64,000 nucleotides of DNA from Pleomorphomonas diazotrophica. Its GTDB lineage: Bacteria > Pseudomonadota > Alphaproteobacteria > Rhizobiales > Pleomorphomonadaceae. The stretch spans positions 186,001-250,000 of the forward strand of contig NZ_PJNW01000005.1 of assembly GCF_002844595.1 (NCBI RefSeq), written 5' to 3'. Below, piece by piece: positions 38,972 through 48,011 of this stretch (position 1 is its first letter; every line of letters starts with the position of its first letter). The notes beneath the pieces were generated by a model that was not told the DNA's origin, made no database searches, and saw only the letters and a program-made list of their open reading frames with translations. The position numbers and the translations under genes were made by a program.

Positions 38972-40003
38972 ATGAGCGACAGCGACAGTCATAGTACGGG
39001 CAGTCAGAATACCGCCGCGGCAGCCCAGCCGGGCACCTTGGCCGAAGGTGGAGCGGGCTCAGGATCAAGCTGGCTCGCGCGATTGCGCGAGGCCTTCGGC
39101 TTCAAGACCTCGGCGACGCTTCGGCAGAATCTCGAGGAGGCGCTCAGCCAGGAGGACGCCCTCGACGCTGCCTTTTCGCCCGAGGAGCGGACGCTGATCC
39201 GCAACATCCTTCGTCTCAGGGAAACGCGCGTCGCCGATGTGATGGTGCCGCGTGCCGACATCGCGGCCGTCGACGCCGACACGACGCTGGCCGAACTGCT
39301 CGGCCTGTTCGAGGCGTCCGGCCACTCGCGCATGCCGGTCTATCGCGAAACGCTCGACGACGCCATCGGCATGGTTCACATCAAGGACCTCATCACGCAT
39401 ATCACCGGCAAGGCACGCATCGATGCCGCCGCCGACGAGGACGAGGGCCGTCTCGACGTCGGCAAGGTCGATCTCGAAATCACCCTCGAAGCGGCGAAGC
39501 TGGTGCGCGCCGTGCTGTTCGTGCCGCCCTCGATGCCGGCCACCGACCTTCTGCAGAAGATGCAGGCGACGCATATCCAGATGGCGCTGGTCATCGACGA
39601 GTATGGCGGCACCGACGGCATCGTCTCCATCGAGGACGTGGTGGAGACCATCGTTGGCGAGATCGACGACGAGCATGACGACGAGGATGGGCCGCTGGTC
39701 AAGACGGTGCAGGACGGCGTCTATCTTGCCGATGCCCGCGCCGATCTCGACGACGTCAGGGCGGCCATCGGGCCGAGCTTCTCCTTCGTCGATTATGACG
39801 AGGACGTCGACACGCTCGGCGGTCTGCTGTTCGCCGCCCTTGGGCGCATTCCGGTGCGCGGCGAGGTGATCGTCTCCGACGATTTGCCCGGTTGGGAAAT
39901 CGAGGTCCTCGATGCCGACCCGCGCCGCATCAAGACGGTGCGGTTGGTGGCACGCGCCACCGAACCCGAGGAGGCGACCGAACCTTCCGAGGTCGGGGCC
40001 TGA
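38972..40003 (+). CDS. CBS-domain transporter-associated protein (CorC/TlyC/hemolysin C family)
   Basis: 343 aa. An N-terminal Ser/Gly-rich leader (~1-30), then a CBS pair starting VADVMVPRADIAAVDADTTL and HMALVIDEYGG..GIVSIEDVVETIVGEI, and the C-terminal CorC/HlyC transporter-associated domain VDTLGGLLF..RIPVRGE. These cytosolic proteins are linked to Mg/Co efflux in enterics, and in rhizobia they sit next to ybeY and lnt. There is no transmembrane DUF21 domain, so it is a soluble member. A specific ion is not predictable. Confidence 0.93.
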   Translation: MSDSDSHSTGSQNTAAAAQPGTLAEGGAGSGSSWLARLREAFGFKTSATLRQNLEEALSQEDALDAAFSPEERTLIRNILRLRETRVADVMVPRADIAAVDADTTLAELLGLFEASGHSRMPVYRETLDDAIGMVHIKDLITHITGKARIDAAADEDEGRLDVGKVDLEITLEAAKLVRAVLFVPPSMPATDLLQKMQATHIQMALVIDEYGGTDGIVSIEDVVETIVGEIDDEHDDEDGPLVKTVQDGVYLADARADLDDVRAAIGPSFSFVDYDEDVDTLGGLLFAALGRIPVRGEVIVSDDLPGWEIEVLDADPRRIKTVRLVARATEPEEATEPSEVGA

Positions 40004-40171
40004 TGGTCCGCCGGCGCCGATTGCGCAGCCGGCGGCCGACGCTTCCTGGCATGCTCCGAACGACGCCTGGAGTGCCGCGATCTCTGGCGGTCGGCGGCCA
40101 TTCCCTCGTCAGCGGCGACCGGCTATTGCTTCAGGCGGAATGACCGATTCGCCGATGCGGGAAGAGGCGCC

Positions 40172-41800
40172 ATGTTTGATACCCTTGCCCATCGGCTCCT
40201 GCTTCTCTGGGGATGGCCCCGCCGCCTTGCAGCCCTCTTGGCCGGCGCGCTGTCGGCACTGGCCCTCGCGCCCCTGCATGCCGCCCCCATCCTGTTCCTG
40301 ACGCTACCGGCTCTGGTGATCCTCATCGACGGCGCTGTCGTTGCCGGTCCGCGCGGCGTCCGCCGGCTGAGGCCGGCGGCGATCACCGGCTGGTGGTTCG
40401 GCTTCGGCTATTTCCTGGCCGGCCTCCATTGGGTGGGAGTTGCCTTCTTCGCCGAGGGACGGTCGGCCCTCATCCCGCTGATGCCGATCGCCGTCGTCGG
40501 CCTTGCCGCTGGCCTCGCCCTGTTCACCGCGTTTGGCGTCCTGCTGGCTCGTCTCCTTTGGAGTGACGGCCCCACCCGGATTTTCGCTCTCGCCTTCGGG
40601 CTCAGCGCCTCCGAGTGGCTGCGCGGCCACGTGCTGACAGGCTTTCCCTGGAACCTGTTCGGACAGGCAGTGGCCTTTACCGATGTCACGGCGCAAGCGG
40701 CAAGCGTGGTGGGTATCTACGGGCTGACCCTCGCCGGCATCGCCGTGTTCGCTGCGCCGGTGCTGTTGACGGACGAGATGGGGAAACGACTCTGGCTGCG
40801 GCGGCTGACCGTCACCTTGGTGCTGGCGCTCGCTGCCGCCGACATCGGCTGGGGCGCCTACCGGCTGTCGGGCGCAGTGCCGGTTGGTGAGGCGGTCATC
40901 GCTGATGCCCGCATCCGCATCGTGCAACCGAACATCGATCAGGCCGCCAAATGGTCTCCGGAGAAACGGCAGGAAGCACTCGACCGGCTGGCGACCCTCT
41001 CCGATCGACGGACCGACCCGGAGACGCTGGGCGCCATGTCTTTCTCGGAAATCGTCTGGCCGGAGACCGCCCTGCCCTTCTTCCTGACCGAGGAGCCGGA
41101 GGCGCTCGCCCGTATCGCCGACCTGTTGTCGCCCGGCACGATCCTGCTCACCGGCGCGCCGCGCGTCGAACCGACCGGCGATCCGGAGGACGGCGGGCGC
41201 CGCTATTACAACTCCCTGTTCGTCATCGACGACAGCGGCGCCATCCGGGCCGCCTATGACAAGGTGCACCTCGTTCCCTTCGGCGAGTACATGCCGCTCG
41301 GGGCGTTGGTGCGACGGCTGGGTATTGGCGAGCTGTTTCGCGGCATCGGCGGCTTCTCGCCCGGGCCTCGCCGCAACCTGATCGCGCTGGCCGGCCACCC
41401 ATCCTTTTCTGTGCTGATCTGCTACGAAGCGATCTTCCCCGGCGAAGTTCTACCGGAGAGCGGCCGTCCCGACTATCTCGTCAACGTCACCAATGACGGC
41501 TGGTTCGGTGAGAGCGCCGGCCCCTACCAGCACCTTGACGCAGCCCGCCTGCGGGCGATCGAGGAAGGCGTGCCGATGGTTCGCGCCGCCAATACGGGCA
41601 TTTCGGCAATCATCGACGCCTACGGCAGGATGGTTGCAAGTCTACCGCTCGGCGAGGAAGGCGTGCTTGACGGTTTCGTGCCATCCGAGCGCCCCAAGTC
41701 TTTCTTTCAACGAAGCGGACAGGCTTTTCTCTTGATCTTTAGCGTCTTTTTCATCTTGCTGTCACTTCTCGGAAAGGGAAAACGTAGAGCCGGGAGTTGA
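40172..41800 (+). CDS. lnt: Apolipoprotein N-acyltransferase Lnt
   Basis: 542 aa. About six N-terminal membrane helices, then a periplasmic nitrilase-like domain. Catalytic Glu in EIVWPETALPFF, Lys in YDKVHLVPFGEYMPL and Cys in VLICYEAIFPGE are visible, and a further helix closes the C-terminus. It adds the third acyl chain to lipoproteins. It starts with GAGGCG upstream. The downstream neighbours praR and metK keep the order seen in rhizobia. Confidence 0.98.
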   Translation: MFDTLAHRLLLLWGWPRRLAALLAGALSALALAPLHAAPILFLTLPALVILIDGAVVAGPRGVRRLRPAAITGWWFGFGYFLAGLHWVGVAFFAEGRSALIPLMPIAVVGLAAGLALFTAFGVLLARLLWSDGPTRIFALAFGLSASEWLRGHVLTGFPWNLFGQAVAFTDVTAQAASVVGIYGLTLAGIAVFAAPVLLTDEMGKRLWLRRLTVTLVLALAAADIGWGAYRLSGAVPVGEAVIADARIRIVQPNIDQAAKWSPEKRQEALDRLATLSDRRTDPETLGAMSFSEIVWPETALPFFLTEEPEALARIADLLSPGTILLTGAPRVEPTGDPEDGGRRYYNSLFVIDDSGAIRAAYDKVHLVPFGEYMPLGALVRRLGIGELFRGIGGFSPGPRRNLIALAGHPSFSVLICYEAIFPGEVLPESGRPDYLVNVTNDGWFGESAGPYQHLDAARLRAIEEGVPMVRAANTGISAIIDAYGRMVASLPLGEEGVLDGFVPSERPKSFFQRSGQAFLLIFSVFFILLSLLGKGKRRAGS

Positions 41801-41947
41801 CAACTTCTCGTTCAGAGACAACAATCTCAGCGCGCAACGATCCTTTTGTGGTTCGTTTGCCAAGAAATGGGCCGCAAGACAAAAAATAAAGACCGCGCCT
41901 TGCGAGCCTCATCGATAACCGTGGGTCAACCCGCAGACGAGACCAAT

Positions 41948-42361
41948 ATGGCCAGCAAGAAGTCCCCCAATCCCATTGACGTCCATGTCGGCAGCCGCGT
42001 CAGGCTGCGCCGCATGATGCTTGGCATGAGCCAGGAGAAGCTGGGCGAAGCGCTCGGCATCACCTTCCAGCAGATCCAGAAGTACGAGAAGGGCACCAAC
42101 CGCGTCGGTGCCAGCCGTCTTCAGCACATCGCCACGGTTTTGAAGGTGCCGGTGTCCTTCTTCTTCGAGGATGCGCCGGGCACGCCCGAAGAGGCGGCCG
42201 GGTTCGCCGAGACGCCGAGCCACTCCTATGTCGTCGACTTCCTGTCGTCGACCGAAGGATTGTCGCTCAACAAGTCCTTCGTAAGGATCAAGGATGCCCG
42301 CGTCCGTCGGCGCATCGTCGATCTCGTGCAGACGCTGGCCGCCGAGGACGGCGAGGCCTGA
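41948..42361 (+). CDS. praR: XRE family transcriptional regulator, PraR-like
   Basis: 137 aa. Helix-turn-helix at ~12-66: GSRVRLRRMMLGMSQEKLGE, ALGITFQQIQKYEKGTNR, then a conserved C-terminal part ending RRRIVDLVQTLAA. I chose the ATG at 41948 (MASKKSPNP); upstream codons to 41846 are open but have no homology-like content. The lnt-praR-metK placement is the main reason for the PraR name, which in rhizobia controls quorum sensing, biofilm or nitrogen-fixation traits. An intrinsic terminator follows directly. The regulon here is unknown. Confidence 0.8.
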   Translation: MASKKSPNPIDVHVGSRVRLRRMMLGMSQEKLGEALGITFQQIQKYEKGTNRVGASRLQHIATVLKVPVSFFFEDAPGTPEEAAGFAETPSHSYVVDFLSSTEGLSLNKSFVRIKDARVRRRIVDLVQTLAAEDGEA

Positions 42362-42667
42362 GCAAGTCTCGCTTGTAATTGCAAACGGATTGTCTCGGCA
42401 CTGGTCGAGGCAATCCGTTTTGCTTTTCGAGCCTCATCAAAGCCCCGTTCCATGGGAACGGCCTTGCCGGACACCTCCTCAAAACAGAAGATTTTCGCCT
42501 CCTCCGTGACGAGAAACGCACGGCGCATTCCAAACGCGTCCGAGCGTGCGGCAGGCGCTTGCGCTTTTCCCGGCGGCTTGCGAAAAGGGAGCGCCGCGAA
42601 GGACAACTCCCGCGACAGACCAGTCTTCCGTCGACCGCGTCGACGTCTTCTTTGAGGGGTCAACCCT
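42362..42667 (+). other. Leader of metK: terminator hairpin plus other dyads, no gene
   Basis: 306 bp. 42383-42420 is a strong hairpin, AAACGGATTGTCTCG / CGAGGCAATCCGTTT (15 pairs including one G-U) with an 8-base loop, then TGCTTTT; I read this as the praR terminator. 42445-42461 is a smaller perfect hairpin, CCGTTCC-ATG-GGAACGG. A GTCGAC-CGC-GTCGAC repeat lies close to the metK start. No SAM riboswitch of any class I can recognise. Confidence 0.6.
42383..42420 (+). terminator. Intrinsic terminator after praR
   Basis: 15-bp stem with 8-base loop starting 22 bp after the praR stop. The right arm ends in UUU and continues UGCUUUU. It should separate praR from metK transcription. Confidence 0.85.
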
Positions 42668-43843
42668 ATGTCTCGCCAGAACTACCTCTTTACTTCCGAG
42701 TCCGTCTCGGAAGGCCATCCCGACAAAGTCTGCGATCGCATTTCCGACACCATCGTCGACGCCTTCCTCGCCGCCGAACCGCAGGCGCGCGTGGCAGCCG
42801 AGACGCTGGCCACAACCAACCGTATCGTCATCGCCGGCGAGACGCGCGGGCCCAAGTCCGTCGACAACGCGCTGATCGAGCACCTGACGCGTCAGGCGAT
42901 CCGCGACATCGGCTACGAGCAGGACGGCTTCCATTGGGAAACCGCGAAGATCGAGATCCTGCTGCACGAGCAGTCTTCCGATATAGCCCAGGGCGTCGAC
43001 GCAGCGGCTCACAAGGACGAGGGTGCCGGTGACCAGGGCATCATGTTCGGCTACGCCTGCCGTGAGACGCCGGAGCTGATGCCGGCGCCGATCTATTACG
43101 CCCACAAAATCCTTCGCGACCTCGCCGCGGCCCGCAAATCCGGTAAGGAGCCGCTGCTCGCCCCTGACGCCAAGAGCCAGGTGACCGTCGCCTATGAGGG
43201 CGGCAAGGCAGTTCGGGCGCCGCAGATCGTCCTTTCCACCCAGCATGCCGAAGGACTGACTTCGGCCGACGTGCGCCGCATCGTCGAGCCCTATATCATT
43301 GCAGCGCTGCCGGCCGGCTGGGTCGACGAGAGCACCGTCTGGCACGTCAACCCGACGGGCAAGTTCGTGATCGGCGGCCCGGACGGCGACGCCGGTCTCA
43401 CCGGCCGCAAGATCATCGTCGACACCTATGGCGGCGCGGCGCCGCACGGCGGCGGCGCGTTCTCCGGCAAGGACCCGACCAAGGTCGACCGCTCGGCGGC
43501 CTATGCCGCCCGCTGGCTCGCCAAGAACATCGTCGCCGCCGGCCTCGCCGATCGCGCCACCATCCAGCTCAGCTATGCCATCGGCGTCAGCGATCCGCTG
43601 TCGATCTACGTCGACCTGCACGACACCGGCAACGTCGATCCGGCCAAGATCGAGAAGGTGCTCGGCGACCGCGACTTCGTCCGCCTGTCGCCGCGCGGCA
43701 TTCGCGAGCGTCTCGGCCTCAACAAGCCGATCTATGCCCGGACGTCGGCCTATGGCCACTTCGGCCGGGCGGCCGAAGCTGACGGCGGCTTCTCGTGGGA
43801 AGCTCTCGATCTCGTCGATGCGTTGAAGTCCGCCCTCGCCTGA
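42668..43843 (+). CDS. metK: S-adenosylmethionine synthase MetK
   Basis: 391 aa. Signatures: [16 protein letters not shown] (ATP site), [12 protein letters not shown] (hexapeptide) and [19 protein letters not shown] (P-loop nonapeptide). It makes SAM from methionine and ATP; SAM is the methyl donor for cheR, miaB, pmtA and trmB products in this window. A GAGGGG ribosome site precedes the ATG. A long leader precedes it, and repeated terminators follow it. Confidence 0.98.
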   Translation: MSRQNYLFTSESVSEGHPDKVCDRISDTIVDAFLAAEPQARVAAETLATTNRIVIAGETRGPKSVDNALIEHLTRQAIRDIGYEQDGFHWETAKIEILLHEQSSDIAQGVDAAAHKDEGAGDQGIMFGYACRETPELMPAPIYYAHKILRDLAAARKSGKEPLLAPDAKSQVTVAYEGGKAVRAPQIVLSTQHAEGLTSADVRRIVEPYIIAALPAGWVDESTVWHVNPTGKFVIGGPDGDAGLTGRKIIVDTYGGAAPHGGGAFSGKDPTKVDRSAAYAARWLAKNIVAAGLADRATIQLSYAIGVSDPLSIYVDLHDTGNVDPAKIEKVLGDRDFVRLSPRGIRERLGLNKPIYARTSAYGHFGRAAEADGGFSWEALDLVDALKSALA

Positions 43844-43868
43844 GGCGGAGAAATAGGCTAGACACCGG

Positions 43869-43895
43869 CCCCGGCAGTTCGCTGCCGGGGTTTTT
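43869..43895 (+). terminator. Intrinsic terminator of metK, first copy of a repeated unit
   Basis: CCCCGGCAG-TTCG-CTGCCGGGG followed by TTTTT: a 9-bp stem with the very stable UUCG tetraloop, 25 bp after the metK stop. Confidence 0.92.
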
Positions 43896-43904
43896 GTGTC
43901 TCTA

Positions 43905-43961
43905 GGCAGCTTGGCTGCCGGAGTTTTTTACGTCCTGGGCAGATCGGCTGCGGGATTTCTC
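43905..43961 (+). repeat. Two further, decaying copies of the metK terminator unit
   Basis: The unit GGCAG-hairpin-CTGCCGG-T-run repeats at 43873, 43905 and 43938, a period of 32-33 bp. Copy 2 is GGCAGCTTGGCTGCC + GGAGTTTTTT and should still terminate. Copy 3 is GGCAGATCGGCTGCGGG + ATTTCT and is degenerate. The array ends at the trmB start, so the last copy overlaps its ribosome site region. Confidence 0.75.
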
Positions 43962-43976
43962 ATGCAACAGGCAACG

Positions 43977-44708
43977 ATGAGCGACGACGACCATAGGCCG
44001 GAGCACCGGCCCGGCCAGCCACGCGAGAGCGCCTTCTTTGGGCGTCGCAAAGGCAAGACGCTGCGGAAGGGACAGGCTGAACGGCTCGAGGCCGACCTGC
44101 CCAAGCTGTCGCTCGACCTCGAGATGCCCGCCCCTGACCGTCTCGCAGAGCTCTTCCCGGATGCGCCGGCTGAGATCCGTCTGGAGATCGGTTTCGGCGG
44201 TGGCGAACACCTGGTTCATCGCGCCCTTGAGTGCCCGGACGTCGGCTTCATCGGCGTCGAGCCCTTCATCAACGGCATGACAAAGGCGCTTGGCCGCATC
44301 GCTGCCGAGGAGATCACCAACGTGCGCCTCAGCGGCGAGGACGGCGTCAAGGTGCTCGACTGGCTGCCCGAAGCGTCGCTCGACCGCGTGCTGCTGCTCT
44401 ATCCCGATCCCTGGCCGAAGAAGCGCCATTGGAAGCGGCGCTTCGTCGGACCCGACACTGTCGCTCGCTTCGCCCGCGTGCTGAAGGATGGCGGCGAGTT
44501 CTGGTTCGCGTCGGACATCGACACCTATGTCGACTGGACGCTGCACCATGTGCGCGCCGACCCCGCCTTCATCTGGACCGCATCGGCACCCGACGACTGG
44601 CGCCAGCCTTGGGAAGGATGGCCGGGAACGCGCTACGAGGCCAAGGCGCGCCGCGAGGGTCGCGGCTCGGCTTACCTGACCTTCCGACGCTTGCCTCGTG
44701 AAGGTTGA
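43977..44708 (+). CDS. trmB: tRNA (guanine-N7-)-methyltransferase TrmB
   Basis: 243 aa from the ATG at 43977 (MSDDDHRPE); earlier in-frame ATGs at 43962 and 43896 fall in the terminator repeat. A basic N-terminus ([20 protein letters not shown]) is followed by the SAM motif [15 protein letters not shown], the family core [19 protein letters not shown] and [17 protein letters not shown]. It makes m7G46 in tRNA. The repeat-like region immediately upstream leaves little room for a promoter, so it may be read through from metK or use a weak start. Confidence 0.93.
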   Translation: MSDDDHRPEHRPGQPRESAFFGRRKGKTLRKGQAERLEADLPKLSLDLEMPAPDRLAELFPDAPAEIRLEIGFGGGEHLVHRALECPDVGFIGVEPFINGMTKALGRIAAEEITNVRLSGEDGVKVLDWLPEASLDRVLLLYPDPWPKKRHWKRRFVGPDTVARFARVLKDGGEFWFASDIDTYVDWTLHHVRADPAFIWTASAPDDWRQPWEGWPGTRYEAKARREGRGSAYLTFRRLPREG

Positions 44709-44766
44709 GTCCGGGCATGTCCGGCAGCCGGCGAGGCTTTCCAGCGGAAGGCTTCCATCGCCACCA

Positions 44767-44795
44767 TTGATTTCCGCGCAAAAGCGGCCTATATG
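44767..44795 (+). promoter_or_regulatory. Sigma-70-type promoter of the rimP-nusA-infB operon
   Basis: TTGATT (44767-44772), 17-bp spacer, TATATG (44790-44795). Both boxes keep the TTGA and TATA cores. Transcription would begin near 44802 and give a leader of about 100 nt that carries a hairpin with a U6 run. Confidence 0.6.
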
Positions 44796-44833
44796 GGGTG
44801 CATCAGTTCTGATGCGCTTCATAAGCGGGTTGG

Positions 44834-44863
44834 GAGTGGGTCCGAGAGGTCCCGCTCTTTTTT
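44834..44863 (+). terminator. Attenuator-like hairpin in the rimP leader
   Basis: GAGTGGGTCC-GAGA-GGTCCCGCTC with one U-U mismatch and one G-U pair, then TTTTTT. AGCGGG at 44824-44829 can pair instead with CCCGCT at 44851-44856, giving two competing structures. It lies between the promoter and rimP, so it should either attenuate or terminate the operon transcript. Confidence 0.6.
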
Positions 44864-44904
44864 ATTGCCTGTGGTGAAGACGCCGTGAGGGATACCGCCG
44901 AAGG

Positions 44905-45498
44905 ATGACGTCCGAGGACCAGCCGCCCCTTCCGCCACTTGGCGGCCAGAGTGTCGACACGACGCTCGATGAGCCGCGCCTGGTGACCGAGACCGGCGTC
45001 GAGGCGCGGGTCGCCGCGATCATCGAGCCGGCGCTGATCGACCTTGGATACCGCCTCGTCCGCGTGCGCATGACCGGCCTCAACGGCGTGACGCTGCAGA
45101 TCTTCGCAGAGAAGGCCGACGGCACCATGAGCGTCGAAGACTGCGAAGCGGCGAGCAACGTGATCTCGCCGCTGCTCGACGTCGACGATCCCATCGGCAA
45201 GGCCTACAGCCTTGAAATGTCGTCGCCCGGCATGGATCGCATCCTGGTGCGGCGGTCGGACTTCATCCGCTGGTCGGGCTTCGAGGCCAAGCTTGAACTT
45301 GCCGTGCCGCTCTTGGGCCGCAAGCGGTTCCGGGGCTGGCTCACCGGCGTCAAGGACGACAAGGGCGGCATGCGGCTGCTGCAGGCGCTCGAAGACGGTA
45401 CCAAGGACATCGAATTCCCGCTCGACACCGTGTCGGAAGCGCGGCTCGTGCTGAACGAAGCTCTGATCCGCGAGGCGCTCAAGGCGGGCAAGAGCTGA
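44905..45498 (+). CDS. rimP: Ribosome maturation factor RimP
   Basis: 197 aa. N-terminal alpha/beta domain with [21 protein letters not shown] and the SCEAxS-type motif [20 protein letters not shown], then [16 protein letters not shown] and the SH3-like C-terminal domain. It assists 30S assembly. GAAGG abuts the ATG at 44905, an unusually short spacing, and no better in-frame start is visible. It opens the canonical rimP-nusA-ylxR-infB operon. Confidence 0.95.
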   Translation: MTSEDQPPLPPLGGQSVDTTLDEPRLVTETGVEARVAAIIEPALIDLGYRLVRVRMTGLNGVTLQIFAEKADGTMSVEDCEAASNVISPLLDVDDPIGKAYSLEMSSPGMDRILVRRSDFIRWSGFEAKLELAVPLLGRKRFRGWLTGVKDDKGGMRLLQALEDGTKDIEFPLDTVSEARLVLNEALIREALKAGKS

Positions 45499-45589
45499 GA
45501 CGGACGGGCGGCTGCGCCGCCCGAAGGAAACCGGGGACACCCCCCGAAGGACGGATTAGGAACCCCATCGAGGGCAGGAGACGAAGACA

Positions 45590-47188
45590 ATGGCCGTCAG
45601 TGCGAACCGTTTGGAACTGTTGCAGATCGCCGACGCGGTGGCCCGCGAGAAGTCGATCGACCGGCAGATCGTCATCGCCGCGATGGAGGACGCCATTCAG
45701 AAGGCGGCCCGCTCGCGCTACGGTTCCGAGACCGACGTCCGCGCCGAGATCAATCCGCGCACCGGCGAGATCAAGCTGCAGCGCTTGCTGCAGGTCGTCG
45801 AGAATGTCGAGAACTTCTCGACCGAGGTCGACCTCGTCGAGGCACAGCGCCGCAACCCGGCCGCCCTCGTCGGCGACTTCATCTCCGAGCCGCTGCCGCC
45901 GATCGACTTCGGCCGCATCGCCGCCCAGTCGGCCAAGCAGGTGATTGTGCAGAAGGTGCGCGAAGCCGAGCGCGACCGCCAGTTCGACGAGTTCAAGGAT
46001 CGCACCGGGGAAGTGGTGAACGGTGTCGTCAAGCGCGTCGAATACGGCAACGTCATCGTCGACCTCGGCCGCGGCGAAGCGATCTGCCGCCGCGACGAGC
46101 TGATCCCCCGTGAGAGCTTCCGCTACGGGGACCGCATCCGCGCCATCATTCACGACGTGCGCCGCGAGCAGCGGGGCCCGCAGGTGTTCCTGTCGCGCAC
46201 CCATCCGCTTTTCATGGCCAAGCTGTTCGCCTCGGAAGTGCCGGAAATCTATGATGGTATCATCGAGGTGAAGTCGGTGGCTCGCGACCCGGGCTCCCGC
46301 GCCAAGATCGCCGTCATCTCGAAGGATTCGTCCATCGATCCGGTCGGCGCCTGCGTCGGCATGCGCGGCAGCCGCGTGCAGGCCGTCGTGCAGGAACTGC
46401 AGGGCGAGAAGATTGACATCATTCCCTGGTCGCCCGATCCGGCCACCTTCATCGTCAACGCGCTGCAGCCGGCGGAAGTCGCCAAGGTGGTGCTCGACGA
46501 GGATGCCGAGCGCATCGAGGTGGTGGTGCCCGACGATCAGCTGTCGCTGGCCATCGGCCGCCGCGGCCAGAACGTCCGCCTCGCCAGCCAGCTCACCGGC
46601 TGGGCGATCGACATCCTGACCGAGCAGGAAGAGAGCGAGCGGCGCCAGAAGGAGTTCAACGAGCGCACCGAGCTGTTCATGAACGCGCTCAACGTCGACG
46701 AAGTCGTCGGCCAGTTGCTGGCCACCGAAGGCTTCGCCACCGTCGAGGAGCTCACCCTGGTCGAGCGTGACGAGATCGCGGCCATTGAAGGCTTCGACGA
46801 AGAAACGGCTGAGGAAATCCAGGCGCGTGCGCAGGATTATCTCGACGCCAAGGAACGTGAGCTCGACGAGGAGCGCATCAAGCTCGGCGTCGAGGATGCC
46901 CTGCGCGACGTGCCGGGCGTCACCACGGCCATGATGGTCGCCCTCGGCAAGGACGGCGTGAAGACGGTGGAAGATCTCGCCGGCTGTGCCACCGACGATC
47001 TCGTCGGCTGGACCGAGCGCAAGAACGGCGAGACCATCCGCAACAAGGGCAGCCTCTCCGATCTCGACGTCAGCCGCGCCGATGCCGAGGCGATCGTCAT
47101 GGCGGCGCGCGTCGCCGCCGGCTGGATCGAAGCGCCGGCCGAGGACGCGGATGTCGTCGAGGAAGAGGTCGCCGAAGAGGCGCAGTGA
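45590..47188 (+). CDS. nusA: Transcription termination/antitermination factor NusA
   Basis: 532 aa. An N-terminal RNAP-binding domain (~1-130), S1 domain (~135-200: EVVNGVVKRVEYGNVIVDLG), two KH domains (~235-380, including DPVGACVGMRGSRVQAVVQE and LSLAIGRRGQNVRLASQLTG), and a C-terminal pair of acidic helix-hairpin-helix repeats (~390-515), the extended alpha/gamma form. It modulates pausing and termination. It lies 91 bp after rimP and 51 bp before the ylxR gene. Confidence 0.97.
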   Translation: MAVSANRLELLQIADAVAREKSIDRQIVIAAMEDAIQKAARSRYGSETDVRAEINPRTGEIKLQRLLQVVENVENFSTEVDLVEAQRRNPAALVGDFISEPLPPIDFGRIAAQSAKQVIVQKVREAERDRQFDEFKDRTGEVVNGVVKRVEYGNVIVDLGRGEAICRRDELIPRESFRYGDRIRAIIHDVRREQRGPQVFLSRTHPLFMAKLFASEVPEIYDGIIEVKSVARDPGSRAKIAVISKDSSIDPVGACVGMRGSRVQAVVQELQGEKIDIIPWSPDPATFIVNALQPAEVAKVVLDEDAERIEVVVPDDQLSLAIGRRGQNVRLASQLTGWAIDILTEQEESERRQKEFNERTELFMNALNVDEVVGQLLATEGFATVEELTLVERDEIAAIEGFDEETAEEIQARAQDYLDAKERELDEERIKLGVEDALRDVPGVTTAMMVALGKDGVKTVEDLAGCATDDLVGWTERKNGETIRNKGSLSDLDVSRADAEAIVMAARVAAGWIEAPAEDADVVEEEVAEEAQ

Positions 47189-47239
47189 AGACAATGACGG
47201 GGGTCGCCTCTGGCGACCTTCCAACCCGGAAAGAGGACG

Positions 47240-47938
47240 ATGGCACCGAAGGCTGAGACGGCGGAACGCAGTTGCATCGTGACGCGCGTCGCGCAGCCGC
47301 CCGAGGGCCTCGTCCGCTTCGTCTGCGGACCGGACGGCGCGGTGGTGCCGGATGTCCGCGGCAACTTGCCGGGTCGTGGTGTCTGGGTGACCTGCCGCCG
47401 CGACGTGGTGGCCGAGGCGGTGCGCAAGCGGGCGTTTTCGCGCGGCCTCAAGGCAGAGGCCAAGGCAGGCGATGATCTGCCGGACCTGGTCGAGGCGCTG
47501 CTGCTCAAGGCGGCGTTGTCGGCCCTGTCGATGGCGCGCAAGGCCGGCCTCGTGGTCACCGGCTTCGGTCAGGTGAGCGATGCGGTCGGCAAGGGTGGCG
47601 TTGTCGCCGTGCTGCACGCCCGCGAGGCGGCCGACGACGGCCGACGCAAGATCGGACAGGCGATCAGGCGGCGCCTGCGCGCCACCGGAGCCGGTGGAGA
47701 CGTAGAGGAAATGCCCGGAAATGCGGCATTATGGCAACAACCGCCACCTTCCGGACCAAAGGTTGTCGCCGGAATCTTCGCGTCGAGCGAAATGGATTTG
47801 GCATTGGGCGGCGCAAATGTGATACATGCTGCTCTGCTCGCCGGTGGGGCGAGCACCAGCTTCCTGAAATGCGCTGCAGCGCTGGCCCGTTACAGGGGCG
47901 AAGCGCCGGACACGGACTGGACAGCGGACCTTTCCTGA
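47240..47938 (+). CDS. YlxR (DUF448) - L7Ae fusion RNA-binding protein
   Basis: 232 aa. N-terminal DUF448: SCIVTR...[11 protein letters not shown] and [17 protein letters not shown] second half with [20 protein letters not shown] and [15 protein letters not shown] matches the ribosomal L7Ae-like fold, as in other alphaproteobacteria. It sits between nusA and infB; YlxR has been linked to RNA binding in translation and RNase P, but its role here is unknown. The C-terminal ~60 residues end in an Ala/Gly-rich tail. Confidence 0.9.
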   Translation: MAPKAETAERSCIVTRVAQPPEGLVRFVCGPDGAVVPDVRGNLPGRGVWVTCRRDVVAEAVRKRAFSRGLKAEAKAGDDLPDLVEALLLKAALSALSMARKAGLVVTGFGQVSDAVGKGGVVAVLHAREAADDGRRKIGQAIRRRLRATGAGGDVEEMPGNAALWQQPPPSGPKVVAGIFASSEMDLALGGANVIHAALLAGGASTSFLKCAAALARYRGEAPDTDWTADLS

Positions 47939-48011
47939 GGTTCGCGAATACGATTGGCCATTGCGCTGCCCGTATGGGGTGCCGCGACGGCCCGCGAGGA
48001 TAGAGCACGGT

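Noticed and set aside
42362-42667. SAM riboswitch in the metK leader
   Set aside because: None of the known SAM riboswitch cores is recognisable; the main structure is explained as a terminator.
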